Positions 35,951 to 46,648 of a stretch of 64,000 bases of DNA are shown piece after piece. Location of the stretch: assembly GCA_022579005.1 (NCBI GenBank), contig MU401629.1, positions 8,964 through 72,963 of the forward strand. Direction: 5' to 3'. The number at the start of each line of letters is the position of its first letter. Position 1 is the first letter of the stretch. The position numbers and the translations under genes are program-made. The notes under the pieces are model-generated. The model was not told the DNA's origin and searched no databases. It saw only the letters and a list, made by a program, of their open reading frames with translations. Source of the stretch: Poronia punctata (lineage: Eukaryota; Ascomycota; Sordariomycetes; Xylariales; Xylariaceae).

Positions 35951-36761
35951 ATGGTAAGTTCGACGGGCGAACGATTCCTCGAGGCTCCCAAGCTTATTCC
36001 TGCCGGACGAAATAAATGCAAAACTAACGCCAGGCTTTTTCCGTAGTCGACGTCCAAGGTCAAGACCGGTGCGCTCTGGAACAAGAGCAAGGATGATTTG
36101 TTGAAGCAGCTCGGCGAGCTCAAGTCCGAGCTTGGCCAGCTCCGTATCCAGAAGATCACATCAGCTGGCAGCAAATTGAACAGGATGTACGTTTTTTACC
36201 GCGAAAGAGTACCCAGATTATACCCCTCGATATACGCAACCCCCACCTACCACCATCGTTATTATATATCTACCAAGCTATCTACGGCATCGAGATGTCA
36301 CGCGAAAGGAAACGAACGGAACGCTAGGAACGGGGATAAACGATGTGATGGATTGCATCGGTGATAAAAAGGATCTGGAAGTTTGGTATAACTAACATTT
36401 GTTATTCCCGTTGCAGCCATGACCTGCGCAAGTCGATCGCCCGCGTCCTGACCGTCGTCAACCTCAAGCAGCGCCAGCAGCTGCGTCTCTTCTATAAGAA
36501 CAAGAAATACACTCCCCTCGATCTCCGACCCAAGCAGACCCGCGCCATCCGCCGCCGGCTGTCACCCGAGGACAAGTCAAAGGTGTTGGAGAAGACAAAG
36601 AAGAGAGCCACACACTTCCCCCAGCGCAAATACGCTGTCAAGGTACGCTAGGTTCTTCTTCATCTCCGGCCGGAATGTTTTTGCGCGAAGGACGAGACCA
36701 GGAAATCAATCCACCCCCCCGTTGCTAACGTATATGGCAAAATTCCCAGGCTGCTGCTTAA
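35951..36761 (+). CDS. RPL35: 60S ribosomal protein uL29 (L35)
   Basis: Large-subunit protein near the peptide exit tunnel. Four coding exons: 35951-35953, 36047-36186, 36417-36642 and 36750-36761, giving 126 aa. The first coding exon is the ATG alone, followed at once by GTAAGT. The protein then reads [44 protein letters not shown] and ends RKYAVK-AAA, so the last coding exon adds only three alanines and the stop. Introns of 93, 230 and 107 bp are long relative to the 381-nt coding sequence. All borders rest on the very conserved L35 sequence. Confidence 0.96.
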
Positions 36762-37798
36762 ATAAATCAATCATGACGGCTATGGAGGGAAATCGGGTAC
36801 GAATTGTAGAAAGGCGTGGTTATTCCCAAAAAAACAATACGGAATCTTGACATTTGCATGGCATCACACGGCTTTTTCGGTTCATAGGTGTTACGAGGTC
36901 ACTTGCAGCCAATGTCGCTGCCCAATGCGCAAACAAAAATGAATTGCCTTCGGGCGCTGAACCAAAGAATCGTATCCAGTTTTGCTCCTTTCCGCAGAGA
37001 CGACGAAAAGGCGATACGTGATAGATGCCCACCACCCCCACTCTGTACGAGCCGCGAGGGCCTCGCTCGCCGAGTGCACGGTGTCGACAGATCAAGCCGA
37101 AAGGTATATATATGCAAGGGGAAATGCAGTTAATGAGATTCGATACGTCCTGTATCTTGCCACGGCTTCTAAATCTTATAAAATGACAAACCAAATTCCG
37201 TGACGCGCAACTTGTGATGCTACAAATATGCCCTTCTGTATGACAATAGACATACCTACTTAGTTTCCCGTGACAGGCGGCAAAAACCAAAGAGTAAGTA
37301 TGAAAGCACATAATGACCGTCAAGAAGTCAAGTTGGTATATGTATATGTTATAGTATTGGTCAAGTGATTATGATACACCTACCACAATCACACTGTCGT
37401 TTGTTATGTATAAGGACTCGGACACCCGTCTACTGCCGACGAGGATACAAGATGAATAAAGGTAGGAAGGGCAGACACATAGTCGGATTACCCGACTTGA
37501 GATGCTACCTATCTGGGTAATACAAACTTGTATGATATTGACCCTTTCTAACATGGGTATTGTTTGACATGACAGTCTTTTTCTTCTATTTTTCCCACCC
37601 CTTTTTATGTCTTTTGAACCAGAACCCTCCTGGGTTTGAGTAGGTAGTGGAAAGGAACAAGAAAGGGCAAGGTGGACTGGTAATTAGCCCGCCAGTCTCG
37701 TGGTTGGATATATCATTGTACGCCGGACGCCAGCGATGCCTTGTTCTTTCTTTTAGAATCGGGCCCGTTTTGATAATAACCGTTTTTGAAAGGTCTCT
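36762..37798. other. Convergent intergenic region L35 / zinc-finger regulator
   Basis: About 1.04 kb. A 167-codon open frame on the minus strand (36820-37323) lacks any recognisable feature and is treated as chance. Confidence 0.55.
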
Positions 37799-39662
37799 TC
37801 ACGCTTTGCTCCTATTCGTGGCTTTTAGCCATAAATCTGCTCGCCGTTCGCCTTTCCTGTTCTGGTGTATCTTTTGATGCCTTTCCAGTTGGTCGTTTCG
37901 CCTGAAACTCTTGCCACAACCCGGAAAGGTGCAGTGTCTGGTCTTCGTCTGATGGGTGGCTTTGTGTTTTGACAGATTCGACGAGTCTCCAAACTCCTTG
38001 CCGCATACATCGCACCTTAGGGGCTTGCTGCCGTCGTGTATTCTCTTGTGTGTAATTAGTGAGCTCTTCGTAGTGAAGTCTTTGCCGCACTTGTCGCATT
38101 TATATGGCCTTTCTCTCGTATGGGTCCTCTCGTGCTGCTCAAGAGCTTGTTGAGAAGATAGGGATACCCCGCATATTCTGCAGGTCATTGGTTTGTCTAT
38201 GAAAAACAGGGGTTAGGGATGTTGGAATTTTAAAGACAGCGAGGGGTAAGTATTGATCTGGTATATACGTACAGCCGGTATGTGTCGGTATGTGACGGTC
38301 AAGTTTAGCACGCGAAGTGAAGTATTGGTCTTCTTTGCGAGCGCAGCCATCCCATAAGCAAGTATACCTGGTTCTGCTGTTCAACATCGTAGTGTGAGCA
38401 CCGCACACGTGCTTATCGAGTTCTTCCTCGTTACTGAATTGCTCCCCACATATCCTTCGCTCGGCCTGGGGGGCCCCGGGGTTGGTGACCCATAAGCAAG
38501 CGCATGTGACGTGCCGATCCGGACTCAGCGGCCGGGAGAGGGCAGGCTGCGATACCCCGGTCCGGGCATCCAAAGTACCCTGTGCGCTTAATACCTGCAA
38601 GGTCTGTGCGACATTGTGCTCTATCCTAGTATGGTTCGACGGTTGGTCGTGGGGCAACGGGCACGGGTCTTGCCCGGCGACGTCTAAGCTGACATTCCCT
38701 TGTAGACCGGCGGGCGGCGTTTCTGCTGGCACGTCGTCGCCAAAAGGAGACCGCGGTAGACAATCTGTATTTGTACAGATGAAGTTGCAATTTACTTCGG
38801 TACAGTTGTCTTCATGACAGTCATCTTCATGGCAGTCGCCTACTTGGCACTCAACTTGACAGTCATCGCCGTCACAATGGTCTTCAAAACAGTCTTCACC
38901 CGGATAGCAGCAGTGCGATTCTGCACAAAAACTGCTAAATACCGACTCATCATGCTTTTGGCCCCTTGGAAACTGGCCAAGATCGCCTGTGCTAAAAGTG
39001 GCCGGAGAAAGAGTGGGATGAGGGGAGAAGGGACTGTCGGACATCAAAGTAGTGAAATCCAAGGCATCGGGGCTTGGATGACCAGGACCAGGGCCGGCTT
39101 GGACATCCGGAGACATCATTGACTGGTCACTCTTCATACCAGGTGTTGTCTGCGTCATGTATAGCGTTTGTAGAAAGCTACTGTTCGGAGTATTCCCCAT
39201 ACTATTGTAGATACTATCATCGGGCATAAAGGGGTTAAGGCTCCCGAGCCCGCGGGCGCGGCTCATTGGCCAAGGACGACGAGGGGCAAAATTCAAGGGA
39301 ACCTCAAACAAGTTGCCGTAGTTGCACTTGTCGAGGCATGAATCGTCATGGACAGTGTGAGGGTTTCGTTGAGGAGTCTGATGAAACCAATCACCGACAG
39401 GACTGATTGGCTGGTAGTTAAAATCGAATAGGGGGTCCATGGTGAACGCCGTACTAGGGCTGATCGTGTCGGAGCCGACGTGATTAATGTATTGTATGCT
39501 CCCGTAATTAGGAAGTTCAGGGCTACCTTCGTCGGCCTGTAGCTCTGGCAAAGAATCGCTCCCGTGGTGACCTATGGGATTTATGCATAGTGGAAGCCTG
39601 GCTAGGGCTGTCGTGTTTGCGTCTGGCCACTCTTGTGGAATGGGAGGGCGCGCTTTTCGCAT
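37799..39662 (-). CDS. C2H2 zinc-finger transcription factor, ZAP1/ZafA-like zinc-responsive regulator
   Basis: Likely nuclear activator of zinc-uptake genes under zinc shortage. Exons 39662-38273 and 38196-37799 encode 595 aa from the first ATG; the frame is open 24 codons further upstream to a GTG. Splicing gives HIPTHTG-YKPMTCRICG. Residues 1-240 are disordered and Pro/Ser-rich. About residues 242-302 hold a striking Cys/Asp/His cluster (DCFEDHC, DCHEDDCHEDNC) resembling the zinc-sensing region of ZafA. Six C2H2 fingers follow: a widely spaced pair near 386-465 with the CLW signature, then four close fingers (CGKDF, CGKEFGDSSNLSKH, CTFPGCGKSFRRNDQLERH). The GYKP linker and SSNLSKH block are why I favour ZAP1/ZafA; another C2H2 regulator remains possible. 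Confidence 0.78.
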
Positions 39663-40522
39663 GTTAATTTGGAAAAGCCGTGGTTGGTCTGCAGAAAAGC
39701 TGCGTCGCCGAGGTGGTATTGACGCAGCTCCCACTCAATTAACAAATCGAACAAGACGGGTCGCGGAAAAAGCCAAGAGAGAAGGGCAAATAGATGGGAG
39801 CAATGGCAGGGCTATCTATAAGGCGTTGTTTATGGTTCTACGCGTTGGAATTACCACGTGTAGCTGCACTTGAAGCGTAATTGTTTGCAAGGGTGTGAAG
39901 CTGTGGGATGTGCCGCCATTTTGCCATGTGTTCTACATATCGTATGTGAACTTGAAAAAGTGTAGTAACGGCCATACGGGTTCTCGTCGACTAACAACAA
40001 GGTATAACCGCTATAAAATACTTGTGACGGAATGAGCACGTGAGATCACCTACAGACGGTATGCCCGCGGGCAACAGGTACCTTACCGAGCTCCCCTATG
40101 TGGTGGGCCAGGCTTGCCAAGTCGAGCGAGTAATACCTGCTATGCAAGCTTACTCGTACCTATGTACTTATTCAGTACCTCCTCCTTCCTGGGCACCCAT
40201 TTCGAGTATTGTAGACTTTGTGAACGTATCGTATTGTCTATTCCTAGTTTCAACACATACTACTACGTGGTAGTACCTAGGTAGCTAAGCATCGCAACAT
40301 ATATACGCAGCATTAAGGAAACAACTACTTTCTACTGCCGCCCCAGTTGCATTTGGAAAAATAGTATTGATCAGTAGGGGTCGGATTAGGTACTTCCTAT
40401 TTTAGGAGCGCACCTTACCAAGAGGCTACAGCCTACCAAGCATCATCTGTATCCCCCAAGCGGGGTGTCTACGATGAAAAACAGGTAGGTCACTGTGGCC
40501 TACCTAGGCACCTACGAGTAGG

Positions 40523-40640
40523 GTAGCGGTTACCTTATTCATCTCGATTAAGTCCTCTACTGTGGGACACCAATCCCCCGCTCTCCAGCTGGGGGAAGTG
40601 GAAGTCGGGTACGGATCCCGGCCCTGTCACCGACCGCTAC
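40523..40640. other. 118-nt segment able to fold into a closed multi-hairpin structure
   Basis: The ends GTAGCGGT and ACCGCTAC are perfectly complementary. Inside lie TCCCCC-GCT-CTCC-AGC-T-GGGGGA, CGGG-TACGGAT-CCCG and GTCC...GGAC hairpins. It is not 5S rRNA (order of blocks differs) and not an acceptable tRNA. It may be an RNA gene, a leader element or chance. Confidence 0.3.
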
Positions 40641-40968
40641 TCATAAACCTATCAAATTGACAAGGGATCTTGATAGGTACGAGTTATAACCAACCTCAGC
40701 GATCTATCGCGTAGTTTGGTATTATGTGACTGAGCAAACCCTCCCCCCAATCATTTAAATCAGCAGGTTAGAAGAGTTTATAATTGACTTGGCGCATTGT
40801 CTGTCATCTGCTGAATGTTTACCTGTTATATTGTTTATCCATCTACGCGCATTACCTATTCTGAACCCCAAGGAGCAAAGGCACACCGGACATCAATATT
40901 CAAATACCTGCCTACAGTTTTCCCCCCCTGAACCGCGGAACGAGAAGTAGAGAGAGTTATTAGGCAAT

Positions 40969-40989
40969 TATATATATATATATATATAT
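40969..40989. repeat. (TA)10 dinucleotide microsatellite
   Basis: About ten perfect TA units, 110 bp upstream of the SVIP-like start codon; it could act as an AT-rich promoter element. Confidence 0.9.
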
Positions 40990-41099
40990 TTCCTACCATT
41001 AAACCCCACCTACAATACCAATACTCGCCTTTCCGATACAGCGAATAGCAAGGGGAGAAAAGGCAAGATACCTATTTAACAAAAAGTGAAAAAGAAAAG

Positions 41100-41610
41100 A
41101 TGGGAAACATCTGCGGCAAGACCGACAGCGAGGCTTTCTCACAACCGGGCCGCGTCTTGGGAACGGCGCCTCCACAACCGCAACGCGCCTCCGTGCCCGC
41201 TCACGTAGGCGGACCTCCGCGGACCTTGGGCGGCTCGTCACAGGCGCAGTCACAGTCGCAGGCCAACAATGAAGGAAATGCGGCGGCTGATGCCCGTATG
41301 AGGGCGGCCGAGGCGGCGCAGGTGAGCCTTTCCTTTCCATTCATCAAACAAAATATTCTTTTTTTCTACTGTTGCTGTCCGCCCAATACTCTCTCCCCCG
41401 CTCCCTCCTTATGTCCGTGTTGCGCGGGTTCTAACACGGCAGCTGTAGGCGAGAGCAGAAGCGGCATCGGCAAGGTCATCGGGCAAGTTGGGTGCACAAC
41501 TGGCAGCCCAGAAGAAACAAACAAGGAATGACACGCTGCAGGAAATTAGCAACAATGAGAGGCGACTGCGGGAAGCAGACGAAGCGGCACAAGCCAGAGT
41601 TCATAATTAG
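41100..41610 (+). CDS. Small lipidated SVIP-like protein with a p97/Cdc48-binding motif
   Basis: Exons 41100-41321 and 41449-41610 encode 127 aa; the intron (127 bp) has GTGAGC, a CTAAC branch site and a TGTAG acceptor. The protein starts MGNICGK: Gly2 fits N-myristoylation and Cys5 palmitoylation, so membrane attachment is expected. A Pro/Gln/Ser-rich linker follows. Residues about 67-77 read R-MRAAE-AA-QA-R, an exact match to the VCP-interacting motif R-x5-A-A-x2-R, and the motif is completed across the splice junction. A long charged helix ends the protein. The layout equals that of animal SVIP (lipidated N-terminus, VIM, basic helix), which holds p97/Cdc48 at membranes and restrains ERAD. 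The homology is inferred from motif order, not from overall identity. Confidence 0.75.
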
Positions 41611-41998
41611 GATATATTATAAAACCTAGGTTCGTCTATCCTGCAGGGGTTGCAGTCTGTATACGACGTGTTGTTAGACACTCCCTGTGCAAATACCTAT
41701 TCCACGTAGTGGCTTGAAGAAAGACTCCCAGGGGGGGCACTCCAGACTACCTATGTCTCGTATGACTCTTGTTACAGTACTATTTATTCCCAGAAAGAGA
41801 GCACACAGCGAATGATTGAAACATTGATACTTATAATTAATACTAATAGATGAGCGCCAGACACCATTTTCCCATGGTACCACATAGTAAGTAGTCAAGC
41901 CCTATAGTATATCCCGCTCCATGTGTCCCGTAGCCCCCTTCCACAAGCACGCAGCCAACCCCACACGCGGGATGAGCAAGTACAGGTTAAATAGGTAT
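41611..41998. other. Convergent intergenic region SVIP-like / PRP5
   Basis: About 390 bp with two 3' ends and nothing else recognised. Confidence 0.6.
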
Positions 41999-44900
41999 TT
42001 AAGTGACACTATATCTCCCACCGATGGGTGCTCGACTATCGGCGTCGGCCGCCGCCATCGTCCCTTCCTTCAAAAGACGGGTCAGCTCGGCCATAGCATT
42101 GGCAACTACGAGCTCTGTATCGCCTTCGACAAGAATGTAGAGCTTAGGTTCCTGGCCGGGCAAGACTTCCTTGCCTGGAGGATAGAAGTTGCCCTTGGTC
42201 GTGATAGACGTGCCGGTAGCCTCGAGGATTTTGGCCACATTCGTCCGATTAGTGACAGCCCACCGGGCCTTCTGGGGAAAGTCGTTGATCTCGAGCGTGG
42301 CATGGAATGCACCGGCGTCAGGTCCCTTATTATCAATGGGCTGTCCAGGCCGCAGCTGGCCAGTGCGGCCCAGGCGGGCATTGATCGCGTTAATGGCCGA
42401 AGATACCTTGTCCAACGGGTTGTTACCTCCGGTAGACGAGGGCGCAGGCTCTTCTCTCTTATGGATCGTGAATTTGGGTTCGAGGTCGATCTTAGGCGCT
42501 GCGTCTCGCGCGGCATCGCGGCTAATAATGCCTGAAGACGCGCTTTGAATAGCCGCTGCAGCTTTGTCCGTCTTCTTGTCGTCGGTGGATCCTTCTTCTT
42601 TCTTCTCTTCCTCCTCTTCTCCCTCGGCCCTATGAGTCTTCCGCTCCCGGAGACGTGCAGCCTCTCTCTCCTGGTCAAGGCGCTCGAGTCCCTTGCCTCC
42701 AAAGCCAGATTGGTCCTTGGCCTTTCCGGACTTGACCTTCTCTTTCCAAACTTTGCGCATATCCTCCAGTTGCTCCGGAACAGGCTGGCCACTCTGCTCT
42801 AGAGCCTTCGAAATACCAATGGCGCAGTTTTCCTGGTCTGGGGTGATGAATGTGACCGCTGTTCCCTTGTTTCCCGCACGTCCTGTACGGCCGGCCCGAT
42901 GCACATAATCTTCCAGATGGTTAGGTGCATCGAAATTGACGACAAGCTTCAACTGCTTCACGTCCAAACCGCGCGCGGCGACCGATGTAGCGATCAGGAT
43001 AGGAAGGGCGCCAGCTTTGAAGTCCTGAATAGTTGAATCGCGATCGACTTGGTCTTTGCCGCCATGAATAGACATACACGGGTAACCCTTCTGCAAGAGC
43101 TCTTTAAGGAGTTCATCAGCTTTCTCCTGCCGTTCGACGAAGATTAACGTCCGCGCATCCTCATCTTTATCATACAGCTCGCCAAGCAATCCTAGGAGAC
43201 GTAGGAACTTGGTGTTCTCCTCCCGGATCTCAATGACTTGTGTGATTTCCGGGGCGACAACACTTCTGCCCCCGACCGTGATCTCGACCGGGTTACTCAG
43301 GACTTTCTTAGCCAGCGAGTCCATGATACGAGGCATCGTGGCCGAGAATAAAATAGTCTGCCGATCGGGCCTCATGTTGGCAAATATCTTCATCACCTGC
43401 GGTTCGAAGCCCATATCAAACATTCTGTCGGCTTCGTCGAGAACCACATAGGTGACTCTCTTCAAGTTGGTGACCCGGCCTTGATTCGCCGCTAGTAGAT
43501 CAATCATGCGACCCGGGGTGCACACAACAATCTCCGCGCCCCTTTTCAGCTCCGCTATATGGTCCTTGATGGGTGCGCCACCGTAGGCACAGACGGCCCT
43601 CAGGTTTGCGGATTTGAGGAATGGTTTACATTCGCGATGTATCTGTGTGGCTAACTCGCGAGTTGGTGTCATGATCAGTCCTATGGGGCCCTCATTTTCT
43701 CTCAACGGAGATTGGTCCATGATGTGTCTAAACATGGGCAGCAGAAAAGCAAGCGTCTTTCCTGATCCAGTCTTGGCTACTCCGATCACGTCTCTACCAG
43801 ACATGATGGCGGGGAATGCCTGCATTTGGATGGGTGTCGGTTTTTCAAAGCCCAAGTTGTCGATGACGTCGAGTGTCCTTCGTGAAAGTGCGCATTGTGC
43901 CCATGTCTGGACGGGCTTGGGCACGTCTTTGCCCGAGACTTTGATGCCGTCCAATTCGAGACGTAAATCGGTCAGTTCGGCTTCTGTCATCTCCGCCAGC
44001 TCGGCAGGCTCTACCCAGAAATTCTTCCTGATAGGCTCTAAGTCGAGTTTGGTATACTTGTGGACTGGGATGTCTTTCTTCTTGCGTGCTTTCGCGGCAA
44101 GAGCCAAGAATGTGCTTGGGTCGGCGTCTTTCTCGCGGTAATCGTACTCATCGTCGCTGAAATATGCTTCAGGTTCTTGCTGTGCTTTTTGTGCCTTTTG
44201 TGCCTTTTGTGCAGTAGTTTGTGGCTTCAGCGCACTGCTCATCTTTGGCTTCGTATCAAGACCACTCATAAAGGCATCAAGTGGGTCGACTTCCTCTTCC
44301 TCGTTATCCACCTCCATGGTTTCCCCGGCCGGTGCCATGTCAGCCGTGCCGTCCTCCCCTGAAGCGACATCTTCCTGTGGTGCACCGTCTTGCATTTCTG
44401 TGTCTTGTTGGGCATTCTCCTGTGCTATGCGCTCTTCTCTTCTCTCCTGTGCTGCCCGAGCAGCGGCCGCCTCCTCTTCTTCATCGCCCGCGAAGTGGTC
44501 CGCATTGAGCTCGTCGTCCTCATCCTGAACCTCATAAGGTGTTTCATCAACATCGACAAGAGGTAGTGACGGGAGCTTGGCCAGTTTGCGGTGTGATGTC
44601 TCCTCTTCATCAAGGTTAATTTTTCGTTTTTGTGGGACCTTGTCGACTTCCAAGTTCTGCTTGTTAAAGCCAAAGCCACTGGTCTTGGTTTGAGGAAGGG
44701 TTGAGGCTTCAAATTGCATTGTTAGCGGGAGACCCTGTATAGGAGAAGAACCCCACTCACCATTTGATATCTTTGTTGACGGAAGTGGATTTGTAGTAGC
44801 AGATACAATAGATCCTAACTTGGCTGCTGTACTAGGCGGTTGCGATTTCACAGCTGATTTCCTTGCTATTGCCTTAGGATCAAACTTGCCTGTGTATTGG

Positions 44901-45793
44901 GCTACGGGAGACGCCGACTGTGCATCAACAGGCGACTCTGGGGCTGGGGAAACACCAGTCGCATTAACCGATATCCCGTTAGCCTTTTCATCCATCTCAG
45001 CGAGCAATTTTCGGGTGCCGCCCGGGGTTGCTTCTTTTTGCTTCTCTTTGTCCTCGTGTCGCTTCTTCCATGCTGCTAGCCGGGCCAGACGTTCCGCTTT
45101 CTTATCAGCTTCGGACTGGGCGCCTGCCGGCGATGGCTCTTGTTTAGCCTGTAAAAGGCTGTTAACATTCGAAAATAAATTGCCAGAATGGATAGGGTCA
45201 GGTACCTGAGTGGAAGCCGGTTTTGGGGTACTAGCGGACACTTGGCCACGGTCACGGCTATCGCCTCGTCTACTACGGGTGGTAGAGTCAGCAGTACCTT
45301 CGCGCCCCCTTGCACGATCTCGGGAATCGTCTCGCCTGGTTCGGTACTCTCGTTCCCCGTCACGGTCGCGGCTCCTACGTCTGCGATGATCTGGTGATCT
45401 ATCCCGTTCGCGGCCTATAGGGCGGTCGCGAGAGCGTCTACGGTCTCTCCCGCCCCGGTAGTAACCATCGTTTCGGCGGTCTATTGAACGTTCGCGACGG
45501 CGATAGTCTCGATCCCGGTCTCGGTCTCTGTCCCTATCTCTTTCTCGATCCCGGTCACGAATCCGGCGCTGCGAGTATAGTTTATTAGTAGAGTGGTCGA
45601 CAAGCTGGCACGGGTTTTGCAACCTTACATCAACAGGGGTCCGGGAGCGGCTGCGGCGCCTCTGGTCTCGCCCATTATATCGGCGGTCGCGATCCCGGTC
45701 GTGATCATTTCTGTCATCATCTCTGCGTCCTCTTTTAGAGGAGTGGTGGCTGCCTGCTGGAGTTGGTGAGCGAGATTCTCTGAGCCGAGCCAT
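41999..45793 (-). CDS. PRP5: Spliceosomal DEAD-box RNA helicase PRP5
   Basis: ATP-dependent helicase that acts on U2 snRNP during branch-site recognition. The frame is open for 1264 codons, but three segments look like introns, all a multiple of three and free of stops: 45569-45628 (60 bp, GTAAGG, TACTAA branch, CGCAG), 45149-45205 (57 bp, GTACCT, TTACAG) and 44707-44760 (54 bp, GTGAGT, CTAAC, GAAG). Removing all three gives 1207 aa. The N-terminus is Arg/Asp/Ser-rich (RD/RS-like repeats), then an acidic middle. The helicase core has the Q motif (FEKPTPIQ), Walker [25 protein letters not shown] and [10 protein letters not shown]. The C-terminal [14 protein letters not shown] block is typical of PRP5/DDX46 and separates it from other DEAD-box proteins. 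Confidence 0.92.
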   Translation of the reverse strand: MARLRESRSPTPAGSHHSSKRGRRDDDRNDHDRDRDRRYNGRDQRRRSRSRTPVDVRLQNPCQLVDHSTNKLYSQRRIRDRDRERDRDRDRDRDRDYRRRERSIDRRNDGYYRGGRDRRRSRDRPIGRERDRSPDHRRRRSRDRDGEREYRTRRDDSRDRARGREGTADSTTRSRRGDSRDRGQVSASTPKPASTQVPDPIHSGNLFSNVNSLLQAKQEPSPAGAQSEADKKAERLARLAAWKKRHEDKEKQKEATPGGTRKLLAEMDEKANGISVNATGVSPAPESPVDAQSASPVAQYTGKFDPKAIARKSAVKSQPPSTAAKLGSIVSATTNPLPSTKISNGEWGSSPIQGLPLTMQFEASTLPQTKTSGFGFNKQNLEVDKVPQKRKINLDEEETSHRKLAKLPSLPLVDVDETPYEVQDEDDELNADHFAGDEEEEAAAARAAQERREERIAQENAQQDTEMQDGAPQEDVASGEDGTADMAPAGETMEVDNEEEEVDPLDAFMSGLDTKPKMSSALKPQTTAQKAQKAQKAQQEPEAYFSDDEYDYREKDADPSTFLALAAKARKKKDIPVHKYTKLDLEPIRKNFWVEPAELAEMTEAELTDLRLELDGIKVSGKDVPKPVQTWAQCALSRRTLDVIDNLGFEKPTPIQMQAFPAIMSGRDVIGVAKTGSGKTLAFLLPMFRHIMDQSPLRENEGPIGLIMTPTRELATQIHRECKPFLKSANLRAVCAYGGAPIKDHIAELKRGAEIVVCTPGRMIDLLAANQGRVTNLKRVTYVVLDEADRMFDMGFEPQVMKIFANMRPDRQTILFSATMPRIMDSLAKKVLSNPVEITVGGRSVVAPEITQVIEIREENTKFLRLLGLLGELYDKDEDARTLIFVERQEKADELLKELLQKGYPCMSIHGGKDQVDRDSTIQDFKAGALPILIATSVAARGLDVKQLKLVVNFDAPNHLEDYVHRAGRTGRAGNKGTAVTFITPDQENCAIGISKALEQSGQPVPEQLEDMRKVWKEKVKSGKAKDQSGFGGKGLERLDQEREAARLRERKTHRAEGEEEEEKKEEGSTDDKKTDKAAAAIQSASSGIISRDAARDAAPKIDLEPKFTIHKREEPAPSSTGGNNPLDKVSSAINAINARLGRTGQLRPGQPIDNKGPDAGAFHATLEINDFPQKARWAVTNRTNVAKILEATGTSITTKGNFYPPGKEVLPGQEPKLYILVEGDTELVVANAMAELTRLLKEGTMAAADADSRAPIGGRYSVT

Positions 45794-46648
45794 TGTTATT
45801 ATGATGGGTGCGGCTCGATCGCACTACTATGGTGAGAGCTACCAGAGAACTCGAGACAAATCCAAGCTTGTCGTTCCAAGCTAATTTAATACACTTCGAA
45901 TTGACGTAGTTAAACGATATTGTGTTTCGCACCACTGGGACAGTAGGCACATATGTAGCTGTTGCTTGACTGCTCGACTAAAACCTTACTTAGGTAGGCC
46001 GATAATTACAACTACCTTTATTAATTTATTCCCCAGTAAAAGACTGACGCTAATTAAGTAATCAGTGATGGGTGTCTGTTAACAGTTAACCACCTAGGAA
46101 GGTTAGGTACTCGTAATAATACAGTAGGTACCCACATTACATAAGTAGTTACATGTAGTTGAATACTAGGAAGGTGGCTTGACCGGTGGCTGACGGAAAA
46201 AGGCTAGAAGACGTCCTGGCAGCCTGGCCGGTCACTTGTGTGGTCCCTGGTACAAGACTGCAACTTACAAAAACCTACAAGTAAAAGTAGATGTAGGTTA
46301 CCTACCTAGTACCTACTACCTCTAGAGGACCTACCCACAACTTATGGCAGCTACATACCTACCCTATTCGTACGAGTGAGGTAACTGGTGTGGGACGTGC
46401 ACAGCTGCCAACTTTAGTCAACACGGTTACGACTCGTAAGAGCTTAGCTCGTAGTTCTAGCTTTCAGGAGCTCCCACCCATAATCCGTCGCGTTTGAAAT
46501 AAACATGGGGGTTGGCAAACCAGCAAATAGGTAACATTCTCCCCATTCTCTGCCACGAGCTTTAGGTCATACTCCTGCGAAACACTTGCAATTGCCGACG
46601 GCCAGTTCAATCGCCCATACCAGCTTCGACTGGGCATAACCGTCGACG
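45794..46648. other. Divergent promoter interval PRP5 / HMG-box gene
   Basis: About 855 bp, dense in the motif family TACCTA/TAGGTA (for example 46296-46320). No protein gene. Confidence 0.6.

Larger units (their letters stand above)
39663..41099. other. Divergent region between the zinc-finger gene and the SVIP-like gene
   Basis: About 1.44 kb. It contains a foldable 118-nt segment (40523-40640), many TACCTA motifs (for example near 40254-40280 and 40497-40512), and a TA microsatellite (40969-40989) about 110 bp before the SVIP-like ATG. No protein gene is supported. Confidence 0.55.

Noticed and set aside
36820..37323. 167-codon minus-strand frame downstream of L35
   Set aside because: Cys/His/Arg-scattered sequence without any domain; lies in a convergent 3' region.
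40523..40640. 5S rRNA or tRNA gene
   Set aside because: The blocks CGCTCTCC and GGATCCCG occur in the wrong order for 5S, and the T-arm-like CGGGTACGGATCCCG is not paired with a fitting acceptor stem or anticodon arm.
41921..42535. 204-codon plus-strand frame opposite PRP5
   Set aside because: Antisense shadow of the PRP5 coding region with no domain of its own.
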